Below are positions 63,964-64,000 of a stretch of 64,000 bases of DNA, one piece after another. Source of the DNA: Pseudomonas sp. FP453 (GTDB lineage Bacteria > Pseudomonadota > Gammaproteobacteria > Pseudomonadales > Pseudomonadaceae); assembly GCF_030687495.1 (NCBI RefSeq), contig NZ_CP117435.1, forward strand, positions 1,798,001 to 1,862,000, written 5' to 3'. The notes below the pieces were generated by a model. That model was not told the origin of the DNA. It was given only the letters and a program-made list of their open reading frames with translations, and did no database searches. The translations under genes were made by a program, and so were the position numbers. Within the stretch, counting starts at the first letter, position 1, and each line of letters starts with the position of its first letter.

Positions 63964-64000
63964 ATGAATATGCCTGCAAAAAACGCCGCTCCCGTGCAAA
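63964..64000 (+). CDS. kdpB: K+-transporting ATPase subunit B (N-terminal start only)
   Basis: Only 12 codons are in the window (MNMPAKNAAPVQ). AGGGG lies about 9 bases before ATG 63964; an ATG at 63958 is also in frame but too close to it. Position directly after kdpA makes this kdpB, the P-type ATPase subunit. Confidence 0.85.
   Translation, partial: MNMPAKNAAPVQ

Noticed and set aside
1..64000. tRNA, rRNA, prophage or insertion-sequence content
   Set aside because: No cloverleaf, rRNA-like block, integrase or transposase was found on either strand.

Overview
The window is chromosomal DNA from a Pseudomonas of the P. fluorescens group. The grounds are the gene order mtaD/mtnA-gyrA-serC-pheA-hisC-tyrA::aroA-cmk-rpsA-ihfB followed by an O-antigen cluster ending in wbpM, a fabV-type enoyl reductase, and many intergenic REP-type palindromes with the core GTGGGAGC(G/T)GGCTTGCC. 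I see no tRNA, rRNA, CRISPR array, insertion sequence or prophage.

Layout. 0-5.4 kb: tail of an unknown gene, a small lipoprotein, an AbrB/PIN toxin-antitoxin pair with a palindromic operator, ppnN, an lpxO-like lipid A hydroxylase and fabV. 5.5-13.7 kb: a LysR/aminotransferase pair, then a purine-uptake neighbourhood (punR, punC, a Tsx-like outer-membrane channel, a LysR regulator and an NCS2 purine permease). 13.7-14.3 kb: a six-copy tandem REPIN array. 14.3-22.5 kb: a plant-signal type LuxR solo (PipR-like) flanked by two proline-iminopeptidase-family hydrolases, each with a lux-box-like palindrome upstream, and a complete five-gene dipeptide ABC transporter. 22.6-27.5 kb: yciK, mupP, ubiG, MTA deaminase and mtnA. 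27.9-40 kb: gyrA, the aromatic amino acid supraoperon, cmk, rpsA, a lipoprotein, ihfB and a LapA-domain protein.

40.5-57.4 kb: a Wzx/Wzy-type O-antigen cluster. Its first part (about 40.2-46.8 kb) is clearly AT-richer than the rest of the window, has a gap that looks like a decayed gene, and holds three very short ORFs. The second part encodes GDP-fucose synthesis (manC, gmd, fcl, plus a second GMD-like dehydratase), glycosyltransferases, and a WbpV/WbpK-like reductase with WbpL and WbpM, which together should make the first sugar (QuiNAc or FucNAc) and load it on undecaprenyl phosphate. 57.5-64 kb: a ComEA-like protein, TetR and GntR regulators, a DUF1989 protein, a 55-residue membrane protein, an ethanolamine permease, and the start of the kdp potassium-pump operon with a direct repeat that could be a KdpE site.

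The most interesting unit is the PipR-like locus at 14.3-22.5 kb. Its regulator has lost the pocket tyrosine used for acyl-homoserine lactone binding (Trp instead), no luxI lies near it, and the two lux-box-like sites sit exactly upstream of the two peptidase genes. It reads as a sense-import-hydrolyse circuit for a host-derived small peptide or amide.
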